Source: Cyathus striatus
Taxonomy: Eukaryota; Basidiomycota; Agaricomycetes; Agaricales; Nidulariaceae
Length of the DNA stretch: 64,000 nucleotides
Direction: 5' to 3'
Assembly: GCA_025738555.1 (NCBI GenBank)
Contig: JAOVFP010000007.1
Coordinates: forward strand, 5,146,001 to 5,210,000
Both the position numbers and the translations under genes were made by a program. A model generated the notes under the pieces. That model saw nothing but the letters and a program-made list of their open reading frames with translations. It searched no databases and was not told the origin of the DNA. Every line of letters begins with the position of its first letter. Position 1 is the first letter of the stretch. Below, in pieces: positions 11,760-21,421 of the stretch.

Positions 11760-12400
11760 CATTATTATTAATGAATGTATGAGTGATCAAAGGTGATCAT
11801 TGGATGTTATAATAGTGTATGATGGATGTTAAAGGGCATATTGACTACTAATGAATACTAATGAATGTGAAAGTGATCATAAGTGATCATAATATGATAT
11901 AATGGTGTATTATAGTGTGTAATGACTACTAGTGAATACTAATGGATGTGTAAGTGATCATAAATGATCATGATATGATATAATGGTGTATTATAGTGCG
12001 TAATGACTACTAGTGAATACTAATGAATATGTAAGTGATCATAAGTGATCATTGTATGTTGTAATAGCATATTATAGTGTGTAATGACTACTGGTGAATA
12101 CTAATGGATGTGGAAGTGATCATAAGTGATCATGGTAAAGTATAATGGTGTATTATAGTGTGTAATGACTACTAGTTAATACTAATGAATGTGGAAGTGA
12201 TCATATGTGATCATGATATGTTATAATAGTGTTTTATAGTGCATAATGACTACTGGTGAATACTAATTAATGTAGAAGTGATCATAAGTGATCATGGTAT
12301 GTTATAATAGCATATTATTGTGCATAATGCTTACTAGTTAATACTAATAAATGTAAAAGTGATCATAAGTGATCATTGTATAAATAATAGCATATTAATT
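11760..12400. repeat. Eight tandem copies of an 81-bp unit, left arm
   Basis: The word TGACTACT recurs at 11842, 11923, 12004, 12085, 12166 and 12247, with a variant at 12328, giving an exact 81-bp period. Each unit contains GTGATCATAAGTGATCAT, two TGATCA palindromes 11 bp apart. The same array lies inverted in the right arm at about 15110-15750. Subterminal repeats of this kind often bind transposase. Confidence 0.9.
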
Positions 12401-12420
12401 CATAAATGAATATAGGAATA

Positions 12421-13030
12421 TCACATTTTCCCACATGTCACACCTGTCACGCTCGTCACATTAGTCACATATGTCACGAGTGTTACGAATGTCACGCTCC
12501 ACATATTTGTCACATATATCATGTATGTAGCATTTGTCATACTTGTCACACTTGTTGTGTATGTCACGTATGTCACACCTGTTATGTACGTCACATTTGT
12601 CACACCTGTCACACCTGTCACACATCTCATGTATGTCACACCTGTCACAACTGTCACAACTGTCGTATTTGTCACGTATGTCACATTTATTATGCATGTC
12701 ACATGTCTCATGTATGTCACAATTGTCACACGTGTCACAGTACGAATGTCACGCTCCTCATATTTGTCACACCTGTTGTATATGTTATATATGTAGTATT
12801 TGTCACACTTGTCACACTTTTATACATGTCACACCTGTTATGTATGTCACATTTGTTATGCATATCACATTCTTACATGTCACGCTTGTCAGATTCGTCA
12901 CACTTGTCACGCTCGTCACATGTGTCACGTGTATGTTTCACTTATCAGTCCCATCTATTACAAATGTCACCCCTTCCCTATATGTTACAAATGTCACATT
13001 TTCTGTATTTGTTATTCCTTTCCTGTATGT
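12421..13030. repeat. TGTCAC(ACN) minisatellite, left arm and adjoining core
   Basis: The sequence is built from degenerate copies of a 9-bp unit close to TGTCACACC, sometimes with ATG or GTA in the variable part. Because the unit is a multiple of three, the array gives long open frames rich in Cys-His pairs on one strand and Val-Thr on the other. These are artefacts of the repeat. An inverted copy occupies about 14540-15080. Confidence 0.85.
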
Positions 13031-13099
13031 TACACTTGCACCCATATCACACTTGTTATACTTTACATTTACACCTTTCCCACATATAATTGTTAGCAT

Positions 13100-14135
13100 A
13101 TTGATCTCACAAGTAAATTTACTTGCCATACAGATTACATCTGTCACAAATTTTACCACTTGTTACATATGTCCCCCTATATTACCACATGTCATGCTTT
13201 TTCTTTTCCTACTACCCATCACACTATTTCTGCCACCAATTGTTGTCTGAAGCAACAAATAATGAAGGGGGGTAGTTTGGGAGAGAGGGGGGTGATAAGA
13301 GATGAAAAGCTCAGACACAGACACAGACACAGACACAAATACAAATAGGAGGAAACTTGTGGTCAACTATCAAATTACAGGGGGTTTATATACTAGAGTT
13401 ATCAACTAAAGTCCTACCAAGGCTTGAACCAGAGGCTGTACAACCCAGAATATCTAACATTGTACCTTTCCTGCCACCTGTTACAACTTTCCTGACAAGT
13501 TGCACATTTTACACTTTCCCTATTCACCACATCCATCACATCTTTTCTTATATATCACATGGTACTAACTGTATACTACCTTCCCACTATCACATCTCTT
13601 ATCTCTTTGTCTCACTTCATGTTTAGTACAATTGTGTTGTTTTATTCATGTTACTCATTCTACTATGGTTCCATGTTATTGTCAAAACTTATAACTTTCT
13701 AATGTCTCAAGTCTTGATGTCAATATGATACTGTTTTCATGTCCTACTAGTACTTATCTATTCATAAGCAAGAACTGCTACATAACCAGCTGTTGTATGT
13801 ATTATTCTCACAGATGTCTCAACTGACTCTTAGCTTACTCTTATCTGAGACTTAAATAAAACAAGTAGTTAAATGTAACAATCATGTGAGTGCTTAAAAT
13901 GTATAATTCCCATAACTCAGTGAAGGCTATCAACCTTGACAATTTCAAACTGATTGCAGATGGCATAGTGTCATATATGTCATATTTGACATGAGATTCT
14001 TGAGACAATTATTACACATGTAACTGTATGAATGTCTAAATACTGATGTGAGCTTTGACAAAGATCAGAAACATAAGGATCATTGACTTCAACTTGTGTG
14101 CTGTGTACAATGCAGTTCTTTGTGTTCAGATATAT
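13100..14135. other. Unique core of the palindromic element
   Basis: This non-palindromic centre contains a short (AGACAC)n microsatellite at 13313-13336 and otherwise AT-rich sequence. I see no transposase, no long open frame and no RNA gene. Confidence 0.5.
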
Positions 14136-15854
14136 TATAGCAAGTCATATGTCTCTATTTTAATACTTAAGATTGGTACACTAAAGATGTGTTCACCAAA
14201 CAGGTTTGAAGTGGAGAAATGAAATAGAATCTTCAATTTGTAATGTATGTGATATTTATAGAAGTATGATGTATAATATAACTGAAAAATGTGACATGTA
14301 AGAAAAGTGTAACAAAATGAGAGAAAATATATGACAGATATAACAGACATGGAAAATGTGACAAATATGTAAGGAATGTGACAAATGTGTAAAATATGAT
14401 AAGTGTTATATGAATGATGCTTGAAGAGTGTGACAGGTATAAGAGACAGAAAAAAGGGTGACAGATGTGGAAAGCATGACATTTGTGACAGATGAGAGTA
14501 ATAAGTGTGATATATATGACTAGTAGTGAAATGTGTGACATATGTGACAAGTGTGATGAATCTGACAAGTGTGACATGTAAGATAAATGTGATATGCATG
14601 ACAAGTGTGACGAATCTGACAAGCGTGACATGTAAGAATGTGATATGCATAACAAATGTGACATACATAACAGGTGTGACATGTATAAAAGTGTGACAAG
14701 TGTGACAAATACTACATATATAACATATACAACAGGTGTGACAAATATGAGGAGCGTGACATTCGTACTGTGACACGTGTGACAATTGTGACATACATGA
14801 GACATGTGACATGCATAATAAATGTGACATACGTGACAAATACGACAGTTGTGACAGTTGTGACAGGTGTGACATACATGAGATGTGTGACAGGTGTGAC
14901 AGGTGTGACAAATGTGACGTACATAACAGGTGTGACATAGTGACATACACAACAAGTGTGACAAGTATGACAAATGCTACATACATGATATATGTGACAA
15001 ATATGTGGAGCGTGACATTCGTAACACTCGTGACATATGTGACTAATGTGACGAGCGTGACAGGTGTGACATGTGGGAAAATGTGATATTCCTATATTCA
15101 TTTATGAATTAATATGCTATTATTTATACAATGATCACTTATGATCACTTTTACATTTATTAGTATTAACTAGTAAGCATTATGCACAATAATATGCTAT
15201 TATAACATACCATGATCACTTATGATCACTTCTACATTAATTAGTATTCACCAGTAGTCATTATGCACTATAAAACACTATTATAACATATCATGATCAC
15301 ATATGATCACTTCCACATTCATTAGTATTAACTAGTAGTCATTACACACTATAATACACCATTATACTTTACCATGATCACTTATGATCACTTCCACATC
15401 CATTAGTATTCACCAGTAGTCATTACACACTATAATATGCTATTACAACATACAATGATCACTTATGATCACTTACATATTCATTAGTATTCACTAGTAG
15501 TCATTACGCACTATAATACACCATTATATCATATCATGATCATTTATGATCACTTACACATCCATTAGTATTCACTAGTAGTCATTACACACTATAATAC
15601 ACCATTATATCATATTATGATCACTTATGATCACTTTCACATTCATTAGTATTCATTAGTAGTCAATATGCCCTTTAACATCCATCATACACTATTATAA
15701 CATCCAATGATCACCTTTGATCACTCATACATTCATTAATAATAATGAATACCATTAGATTTTGCAGTGATCATGGAAGTCAGGGATTTTGTGATCACTT
15801 TTTCATAAAACCTGGGCTTTTTATGATCCAAATGGCTAACACCCCTCTGATGGA

Positions 15855-16398
15855 GGGGTTTGCAAGGAGGCAGATGCCTTCAGTGCAGGTGTCGACAAAG
15901 ACGGAGAAGATTCTCCTAGGACCGGGGTTTGGAAGCCAAGTATACGTCTCTCAGTCCAGTCAATCAACGGATTGTGTTGGGAGAGCCAGTTAAATCCTAA
16001 TACCACGGAGCAGGAAGAATCGAGCGGAGTTACATAGAATGAAATATCCATGCATTCACCAGTAGGAAACGTTACAGATAATAATATACTCTCTGTAAGT
16101 ATGGAGTTAGAGGTACCGTCAAAAAGTTTCAGTGCAATGGGAGGGACCAGAGTTGTGGGAAGGTTGTGCTCCCTCACAAACGACGAGTCAGCAAAACAGT
16201 GGGTTGAACCAGAATCGATGAGCGAAAGGAAGGAAAGAGGCATATCCGGCGCAGCTGGAGAAAACGAAGTCAATGGAATATGTACAGCTTGGGGGTCAAA
16301 AAGAGCGGATGCGTTTAGTCTTATCTCCTTAGGTGCACAGGAGAGATTAACGCGGCCCTCAGCCTGTGCGGAGTCACTGGGGCTGCTCTCTATTTTTT
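15855..16398 (-). pseudogene. Ty3/gypsy Pol N-terminal part: aspartic protease, cut by insertion
   Basis: After a -1 frame change at 16393-16398 the minus-strand frame is open from the gag end through the protease. The active-site motif is LIDSGSTHCFADSSFV (D-S-G). A downstream hydrophobic motif, VVLGFNWLSQHNPLIDW, fits the second conserved block of gypsy proteases (usually ILGxxWL...P.IDW). The retroviral-type protease is expected to work as a dimer and to cleave the Gag-Pol precursor. The frame runs into the palindromic element at 15847 and stops there with TAG, so this copy cannot make a full Pol. Confidence 0.85.
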
Positions 16399-16399
16399 C
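16390..16399 (-). promoter_or_regulatory. Probable -1 ribosomal frameshift site, gag to pol
   Basis: On the minus strand the gag frame ends TCG AAA AAA TAG. A slip of one base back on the A6 run lets the ribosome pass the stop and enter a frame that stays open into the protease. I checked every codon from the slip to the protease motif and found no stop. The slippery heptamer abuts the stop codon directly. Confidence 0.7.
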
Positions 16400-18189
16400 G
16401 AACTCTCAGCCGAGTTCGCCGAGGGAGTTGCCTCGGTAGAGGTGGCAGTGGCCGCACGGGCTTTGGCGGCAGAGGCTGCCTTTCGACAGTCCTTGGCCTG
16501 ATGACCGGCGTTGCCACAGAATAGGCAAAGCTTCTGGTCCAGGCGACGTTTACGTTCCTCCGGGGTGAGTTTCCCGTCAGAACCAAGCTTCCCAGTCAAG
16601 TCTGGCGCCTTGGACTGGTTCTGCTTTTGCTTGTTCTTGGGTTTCCCCGAGGACGAAGCGGAGGTAGAAGAGGCGGAGGAGGAGGTAGAGGAGGTTGGAG
16701 TCTTGGAGGAGGAGGAAGAATTCGAAGTTGACTTCGAATTCTGATTGCCCTTGGGCTTCTCCGAAGACTTGGCAGCAGACTTGCTGCGCTTCTCCTCAAT
16801 GTTGCGCTCGGTGTTGCGCTCCCAATGCCTCTGATCGTAGCCCTGGGCTACCTTCTTAGTCCCAGCAAGGGTGATAGGCCGGCCTTGCTCTCGATGAGAG
16901 AGAGCGTCCTTCAAACGAGGACAAAGGCCACGGTAGTATGCCGAGTTGAGGGCAGCATCGTCCCAAGGCAAGAGTGCGGCATACTCGTTGAACTTTATTT
17001 CATAGGTCATGAGCCGCTGATTATCCTCCATGTGGAGGGAGAAAATGCGAATTTCAGCCTCACCAACAGGGTTGGTATGGCCGAAGTGAGTCCGGAGGAG
17101 CTGAATGAAGTAGCCCCATGAATCCATCCACGGCTCGTATGCATCATCATCGAGATGAGTGGCAAACAAATTGCTGGCAGAGCCACGGAGGAAAGTCAAC
17201 GCATAGTTGACTTTAGAGGCGTCGTCCGGGTACAACTGGGGGTTGTTCCGGAACACCAAGCGGACTTGCGTGATGAAAGGCTCCAGTTTAAGCGTGTTGG
17301 AGCCGTCGAAGTTGTCCGGCTGGTTAACCTTCTTCTCCCGAATGGGAGGAGGAGGTGGTGGAGGTGGTGGTGGCGGGGCAAAATAACCCGCCACAGAGGC
17401 CACCATTTCCAGGATTTCATCCCGGGTGAAATTGTAATGAGGTCTTGCAGTTGGGCGACGAGGGTCGCGGTAGGGGCCCCTGGAGGGAGGCCTTGAAGGA
17501 GGTTCAGAGGGATCAGAGGGAGGACCTCCGGGGCCATTTGGTCCACCAGGACCATTGCCACCGGCACCTGCCTGCTCATCATCATCCCCTGGCTCGTTAT
17601 CATCATCTCCTGGCTCGTTGCCGTCATCTCCGGATCCATCACCGTCGTCACCATCATCTCCGGGTTGGTCACCACCGTCTCCATTATCATCTGGAGGGTT
17701 GTTGTTTCCAACTCCGGCAGAATTACCACCAGAAGGAGGTGGGGGTGGAGGATGTCCTCCACTGCCTGAGGCTACAGGCTGTTGGGCAGGTGGCGAAGTG
17801 GCTGTGGATGCTTGCTGCTGGCGTGCAGCTGCACCTTCCGGAGAAATCTGAGTATCCACCGGTTCGATGGACGCGTTGGGGATGAGAGTGGGGTCGTAAG
17901 GAACGCTCAATGGTATTGGGCGTGGTGCGTGCAGTTGATTGCTGTGAACCGGCTGAAGTTCACGAGCTGCACGATGAGTGGAGGTAATTCCTCCAGAGAC
18001 GAGAGCACTAGCTGAGGGTGGGGCGTTCCGCCGAGAGAGAGGCGGAGCAGAGTCAACCCGACGAGGCGTGTTAGCAGTGTTACTTTCACGGGCTTGCTGA
18101 GCAGCTAGACGATTGCTACGGCGCACATCGTTTTGCTGCTGTTCGTGGCTCCTAGCATGTGCAGTCTGAGTCTGCGTGCGGGTAGCCAT
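16390..18189 (-). CDS. Ty3/gypsy Gag
   Basis: This structural polyprotein of about 599 residues forms the virus-like particle and packages element RNA. The start at 18189 (MATRTQTQTAHARS) is preferred. The same frame is open into the 5' LTR to an ATG at 18255, which could add 22 residues. The N-terminal third is low in complexity and Pro/Gly/Asp-rich, with a repeated GNEPGDDDNEPGDD segment and a run of prolines. The centre has the retrotransposon gag fold signature (LRGSASNLFATHL...GYFIQLLRTHFG...YRGLCPRLKDAL). Near the C-terminus a CCHC zinc knuckle, CLFCGNAGHQAKDC (about 555-568), binds nucleic acid. The frame ends at the frameshift site. Confidence 0.93.
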   Translation of the reverse strand: MATRTQTQTAHARSHEQQQNDVRRSNRLAAQQARESNTANTPRRVDSAPPLSRRNAPPSASALVSGGITSTHRAARELQPVHSNQLHAPRPIPLSVPYDPTLIPNASIEPVDTQISPEGAAARQQQASTATSPPAQQPVASGSGGHPPPPPPSGGNSAGVGNNNPPDDNGDGGDQPGDDGDDGDGSGDDGNEPGDDDNEPGDDDEQAGAGGNGPGGPNGPGGPPSDPSEPPSRPPSRGPYRDPRRPTARPHYNFTRDEILEMVASVAGYFAPPPPPPPPPPPIREKKVNQPDNFDGSNTLKLEPFITQVRLVFRNNPQLYPDDASKVNYALTFLRGSASNLFATHLDDDAYEPWMDSWGYFIQLLRTHFGHTNPVGEAEIRIFSLHMEDNQRLMTYEIKFNEYAALLPWDDAALNSAYYRGLCPRLKDALSHREQGRPITLAGTKKVAQGYDQRHWERNTERNIEEKRSKSAAKSSEKPKGNQNSKSTSNSSSSSKTPTSSTSSSASSTSASSSGKPKNKQKQNQSKAPDLTGKLGSDGKLTPEERKRRLDQKLCLFCGNAGHQAKDCRKAASAAKARAATATSTEATPSANSAESSKK

Positions 18190-18243
18190 GAGAGAAAGAA
18201 AGGCGTTATGAGAAGAGGAATCCAAGGTGGTAGTTTCGTATAC

Positions 18244-18891
18244 TGTCACGACCATGCCCCTAGCCTGACTTGGCGGCGGAGTACGAGAGAGTGACTGCGG
18301 AGAAGCGAGGGGTGAGTGTAAGACGAAAGCAGAGAACGATAACTCAGGGGGTAGGACTTCGGCTTCAGCTTATGTGCTGCGCCCCTGGGATTCCCGGTCC
18401 TGGATTTCGGAGTAAGGGCAAGCCCTTCGGAGAAGACGAGAGGTGTAACTCAAGTCAGACGAAAGGGTGAGGACGTAGTTCAATACGAAACTAAAGTCTA
18501 AGTACAAATCGAGTACTACTTAAATACTGGAGACTCGGAGTAAGTAAAGGCCACTGGCCAAGGCCAGCGGAGAAGTACGGTCAGGGTAGGCGTACGTAGA
18601 ATGAAGACTATAACTAATTAAACATAATAAAACGCGTCGGAGAAGTGAGCGCGTATGGCGGTGTAAAGTAAAACTGATAGTGGCGCACTTAAGAATGATA
18701 AGTGACTCACTATGAGATGTATACTACATTACTGAGGGGATAGCTCAGTAGAACGGAAGAAAGGAAACAAGAGTAATCTATGTACAGTAATCAGTATGTA
18801 ATACTAAGAGCGTAAGCAAGGTTCGGAGTAAGCAAAGGAAAAGGCGGAGTAAAGCATAGGAGTCCGGAGGTAGGCGATACGGGATATGACA
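18244..18891 (-). repeat. 5' LTR of the Ty3/gypsy element
   Basis: This 648-bp repeat is the partner of 5692-6339. It holds the promoter and start of the genomic transcript of the minus-strand element. It ends in TGACA, immediately followed by the target duplication GCCCC at 18892-18896. Confidence 0.95.
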
Positions 18892-18896
18892 GCCCC
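18892..18896. repeat. Target-site duplication of the Ty3/gypsy element, right copy
   Basis: GCCCC, identical to 5687-5691. Confidence 0.9.
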
Positions 18897-18923
18897 CACT
18901 GTTGCTAACTATTGTCTTACTAG

Positions 18924-19104
18924 ATTCTTAACTGTTTACATGAATTCAAGCACTTCAGCTGACTAACCACTGTCAGTTCTACTGGGGAAACTTACTGCTC
19001 AGCACATGCAGAGGCCCTTGATATCATAAACCATACAAACAAACACCCTTACCATGGTCCATGGTTTCAGGCAAGGCAGTGCAAATGGGCACAAATTGGA
19101 ATGT
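18924..19104 (+). pseudogene. DUF6532-like pseudogene, continuation after the retrotransposon
   Basis: A splice acceptor (tcttactag) ends at 18923. The following frame, ILNCLHEFKHFS, joins in phase to the exon that ends VPEYAIALIISC near 5642. After an in-frame TGA the same frame continues as TGETYCSAHAEALDIINHT up to a splice donor (gtaagt) at about 19105. The in-frame stop supports a pseudogene. The retrotransposon therefore sits in an intron, about 49 nt from the donor and 27 nt from the acceptor. Confidence 0.45.
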
Positions 19105-19565
19105 AAGTGTGCTGAAATCTTATTTGTAAAGCTCATAACTAAATTGACTGTATGTACTAGGAGGAAATTTAATTCTAAAAGCAAATCCTCTACACATAAT
19201 CTTAAACTGATGCTTGATTGAGACTTTCACAGAGTCAGGGACCCTAGATAGTAGAGACTCATATCGTAAATATGAACATGGTACAGAAGTGCCTTTTTAA
19301 ACAATTTCTATGTATAAAACATTTTTTCGGCTATCTTTTATCATATAACTAGCAATCAATTAATAGTTTTTTACACTATCTGATATGGATTGACTACATT
19401 GTCTATGATCTATTTTATGACTAATCCCATAACATAGGCTGGGCTGGACAGCACTATGGAAACATGTAGAGAATATGTTGCTGTACATAGCACAGTAGGC
19501 TGGATAGATCTAATGAGCTTTCAGTGCACCCAGATGACTTTATAGTACCTAGTATTTACAAGAGC
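19105..19565. other. AT-rich flank, no gene supported
   Basis: About 460 bp without a supported coding feature. It probably holds remains of downstream introns and exons of the DUF6532-like pseudogene. Confidence 0.35.
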
Positions 19566-19573
19566 CTATTATG

Positions 19574-20873
19574 GAGGTCATGACACTTAGCCACATGTTT
19601 CAACTGACTATCAGAGAGTCAGTTGATAGTCAGTTGAGACTCTCTGAGAGTAGATTGAGAGTCAGTTGAGAGTAGATTGAGATTTTTAGCCTGAAATGAC
19701 AGTCAGATGAGAGTTAGGTGAGAGTTAGGTGAGAGTCAGGTGAGAGTTAAATGATAAATTTTCACAAAACTCAAACCTCTCTCATTCAGGTCTCAATAGT
19801 AATCTGAGACTAGATTGATAGGACTCTTATTAGACTATCAGTGATAGTTGTTTGTTGAATAAACAAGTTGTCAATGCATTATTGGTGATCAATGTGACAA
19901 GGGAGGGGGCATGACATGCTGGAAAATGTTGGAAAAGGCGTGACATGTGTGACATATTGGAAAAAGCGTGACATGCTGGAAAATGTTGGAAAAGGTGTGA
20001 CATGTGTGACATGTTGGAGAAGTGTGACATGCTAGAAAATGTTTGAAAAAGCGTGACACATGTGACAAGTGTGGGAAAAGCGTGACATATTTGGAAAAGC
20101 GTGACATGTTGGAAAATGTTGGGAAAAATGTGTGACATGTGTGACATGTGTGGGAAAAGTGTGACATGTTGGAAAAAGCATGACATGTTGGAAAAAGTGT
20201 GGCAGGTGTGATGGCTCACACTTGTCACAGTATCATAGCCATCACAATTGTCACACATTTTCCAACATTTTCCAACATATCACACATGTCACGCTTTTTC
20301 CAACATTTAGAAGTGTGACAAGTGTGGGAAAATGTGTGACATGTTGGAAAAGTGTGACATATCATACAAGACATGTCACACTTTTCCAATATGTCACACT
20401 CTTTCCAATGTGTCACACTCTTTCCAACACATCACACTTTTTTCAATGTGTCACACTCTTTCCAATGTGTCACACTCTTTCCAATGCATCACACTCTTTC
20501 CAATGTGTCATACTCTTTCTAATGCATCACACTCTTTCCAACACATCACACTCTTTTCAACACATCACACTCTTTTCAACACATCACACTCTTTTCAACA
20601 TGTCACACTCTTTCCAATGTGTCACACTTTTTCCAACATGTCACACATCAGGTGAGAGTCAGGTGTGAGTCAGGTAAGAATCCAAGCTAAGCCCAATACC
20701 AATTTCAGAAGTCTCAACTGACTCTCACCTGACTCTTGAGACTCAGTTAAGAGTCAAATGACAGTCAGATGAGAGTCTAACCTGACTTCTGAGACTTAGT
20801 TGAGAGTCAGATGAGAGTCAGGTGAGAGTCAGTTGATAGTCAGTTGAGACATGTGTGGGAGTGACACATACAG
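19574..20873. mobile_element. 1.3-kb non-autonomous repeat element with 8-bp target duplication
   Basis: The 8-bp duplication CTATTATG occurs at 19566-19573 and 20874-20881. The ends are imperfect inverted repeats sharing CAACTGACTATC and flanking words. Inside the ends lie degenerate repeats of GAGAGTCAGTTGA type. The interior is a minisatellite of TGTGACATGTTGGAAAA units in one orientation (about 19890-20210), then the same unit inverted (about 20220-20650). No transposase is present. In design it resembles the 11659-15847 element: subterminal repeats, a TGTCAC-containing minisatellite and mirror symmetry. An 8-bp duplication fits hAT- or KDZ-type mobilisation. Confidence 0.75.
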
Positions 20874-21421
20874 CTATTATGCACCTACAGACTATAGCAT
20901 TTCTGTGACCTCTATTTTACCTCTATAGTATTGCAAGGTACTCATAGTTCCCCATAGCAATCTGTAGCAAGTTACTGTGTCTATACAATCAGCCCAGATA
21001 GCTATACAGTATCTATTAAAGAGGGGTCTTTGTTTTGGCTCTATGGTGCTATGGAGCACTACTCAGATCTAGGCAGCATACCCATACTTTGCTGATGTAC
21101 ATGTTGAAACATACAAGGGAAAGTAATTGTTCATGTTTGATTCATTACCTCAAGGTACACCTTGACTCAGTGTTACCAAGGTACCTTAAGGTGCCCAGAA
21201 AGGAAATTGTGGTGCCTCAAGGTGCCTTCACCTCAGTGACAACTCACCTTGTGGCAACACTAGGAGCAGCATAGGAAAATATGGGAAATACCACTCAACA
21301 AAACATTTTGTGAAAAAAAAAAAACTTCTAGTCAATTTAAGACTTTTTTTTGTTATTATAACATTCAGGAGCATTTAATTATACACAAGAACAAAATTAT
21401 ACAATGAAAATGCAGAAAATG

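Larger units (their letters stand above)
11659..15847. mobile_element. 4.19-kb non-autonomous element with 1.25-kb near-identical inverted arms
   Basis: The element interrupts pol between protease and reverse transcriptase. Its left arm (11659-12909) and right arm (14599-15847) are inverted copies. By eye they differ by two one-base indels and a few substitutions, mainly at the outermost bases. Each arm holds, from outside in, a terminal segment (tttggatcataaaaagccc), eight tandem copies of an 81-bp unit rich in TGATCA palindromes, and a TGTCAC-rich minisatellite. The centre (12910-14598) is not palindromic and shows no transposase. The flanking 7-bp duplication TGATGGA marks a DNA-transposon-like insertion. 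The superfamily is not clear: 8-bp duplications would suit hAT or KDZ-type transposases, and 7 bp is unusual. The element must depend on a transposase encoded elsewhere. Confidence 0.85.
5692..18891 (-). mobile_element. Ty3/gypsy chromovirus LTR retrotransposon, complete but interrupted
   Basis: The 13.2-kb element is bounded by 648-bp direct LTRs that begin TGTCA and end TGACA, with the 5-bp target duplication GCCCC on both sides. It reads on the minus strand: 5' LTR (18244-18891), gag (18189-16390), protease, reverse transcriptase, RNase H, integrase and chromodomain (to 8475), an extra gene in the opposite orientation (6523-8152), a polypurine tract and the 3' LTR (5692-6339). Without the inserted 4.19-kb element and one TSD copy it would be about 9.0 kb. 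Only two LTR differences were found by eye, so the insertion is recent. It lies inside an intron of the DUF6532-like pseudogene: a splice donor near 5643 and an acceptor at 18923 would enclose about 76 nt at the empty site. No convincing tRNA primer-binding site was recognised next to the 5' LTR. Confidence 0.95.

Noticed and set aside
12421..13030. Regularly spaced short repeats resembling a CRISPR array
   Set aside because: The repeats are 6-9 bp, degenerate and without unique spacers, and the genome is a eukaryotic one.
12406..13250. Long open frames rich in Cys-His (CHTCHTCH) that look like zinc-finger proteins, also mirrored at 14135-15101
   Set aside because: They come from a 9-bp TGTCACACC minisatellite read in a frame without stops. 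The other frames and the opposite strand are equally open, and the array is palindromic within a mobile element.
20180..20668. Open frames of 100-160 codons in the TGACATGTTGGAAAA region
   Set aside because: They are produced by the minisatellite and have Cys/His/Ser/Phe periodicity. No start context or splice structure supports them.
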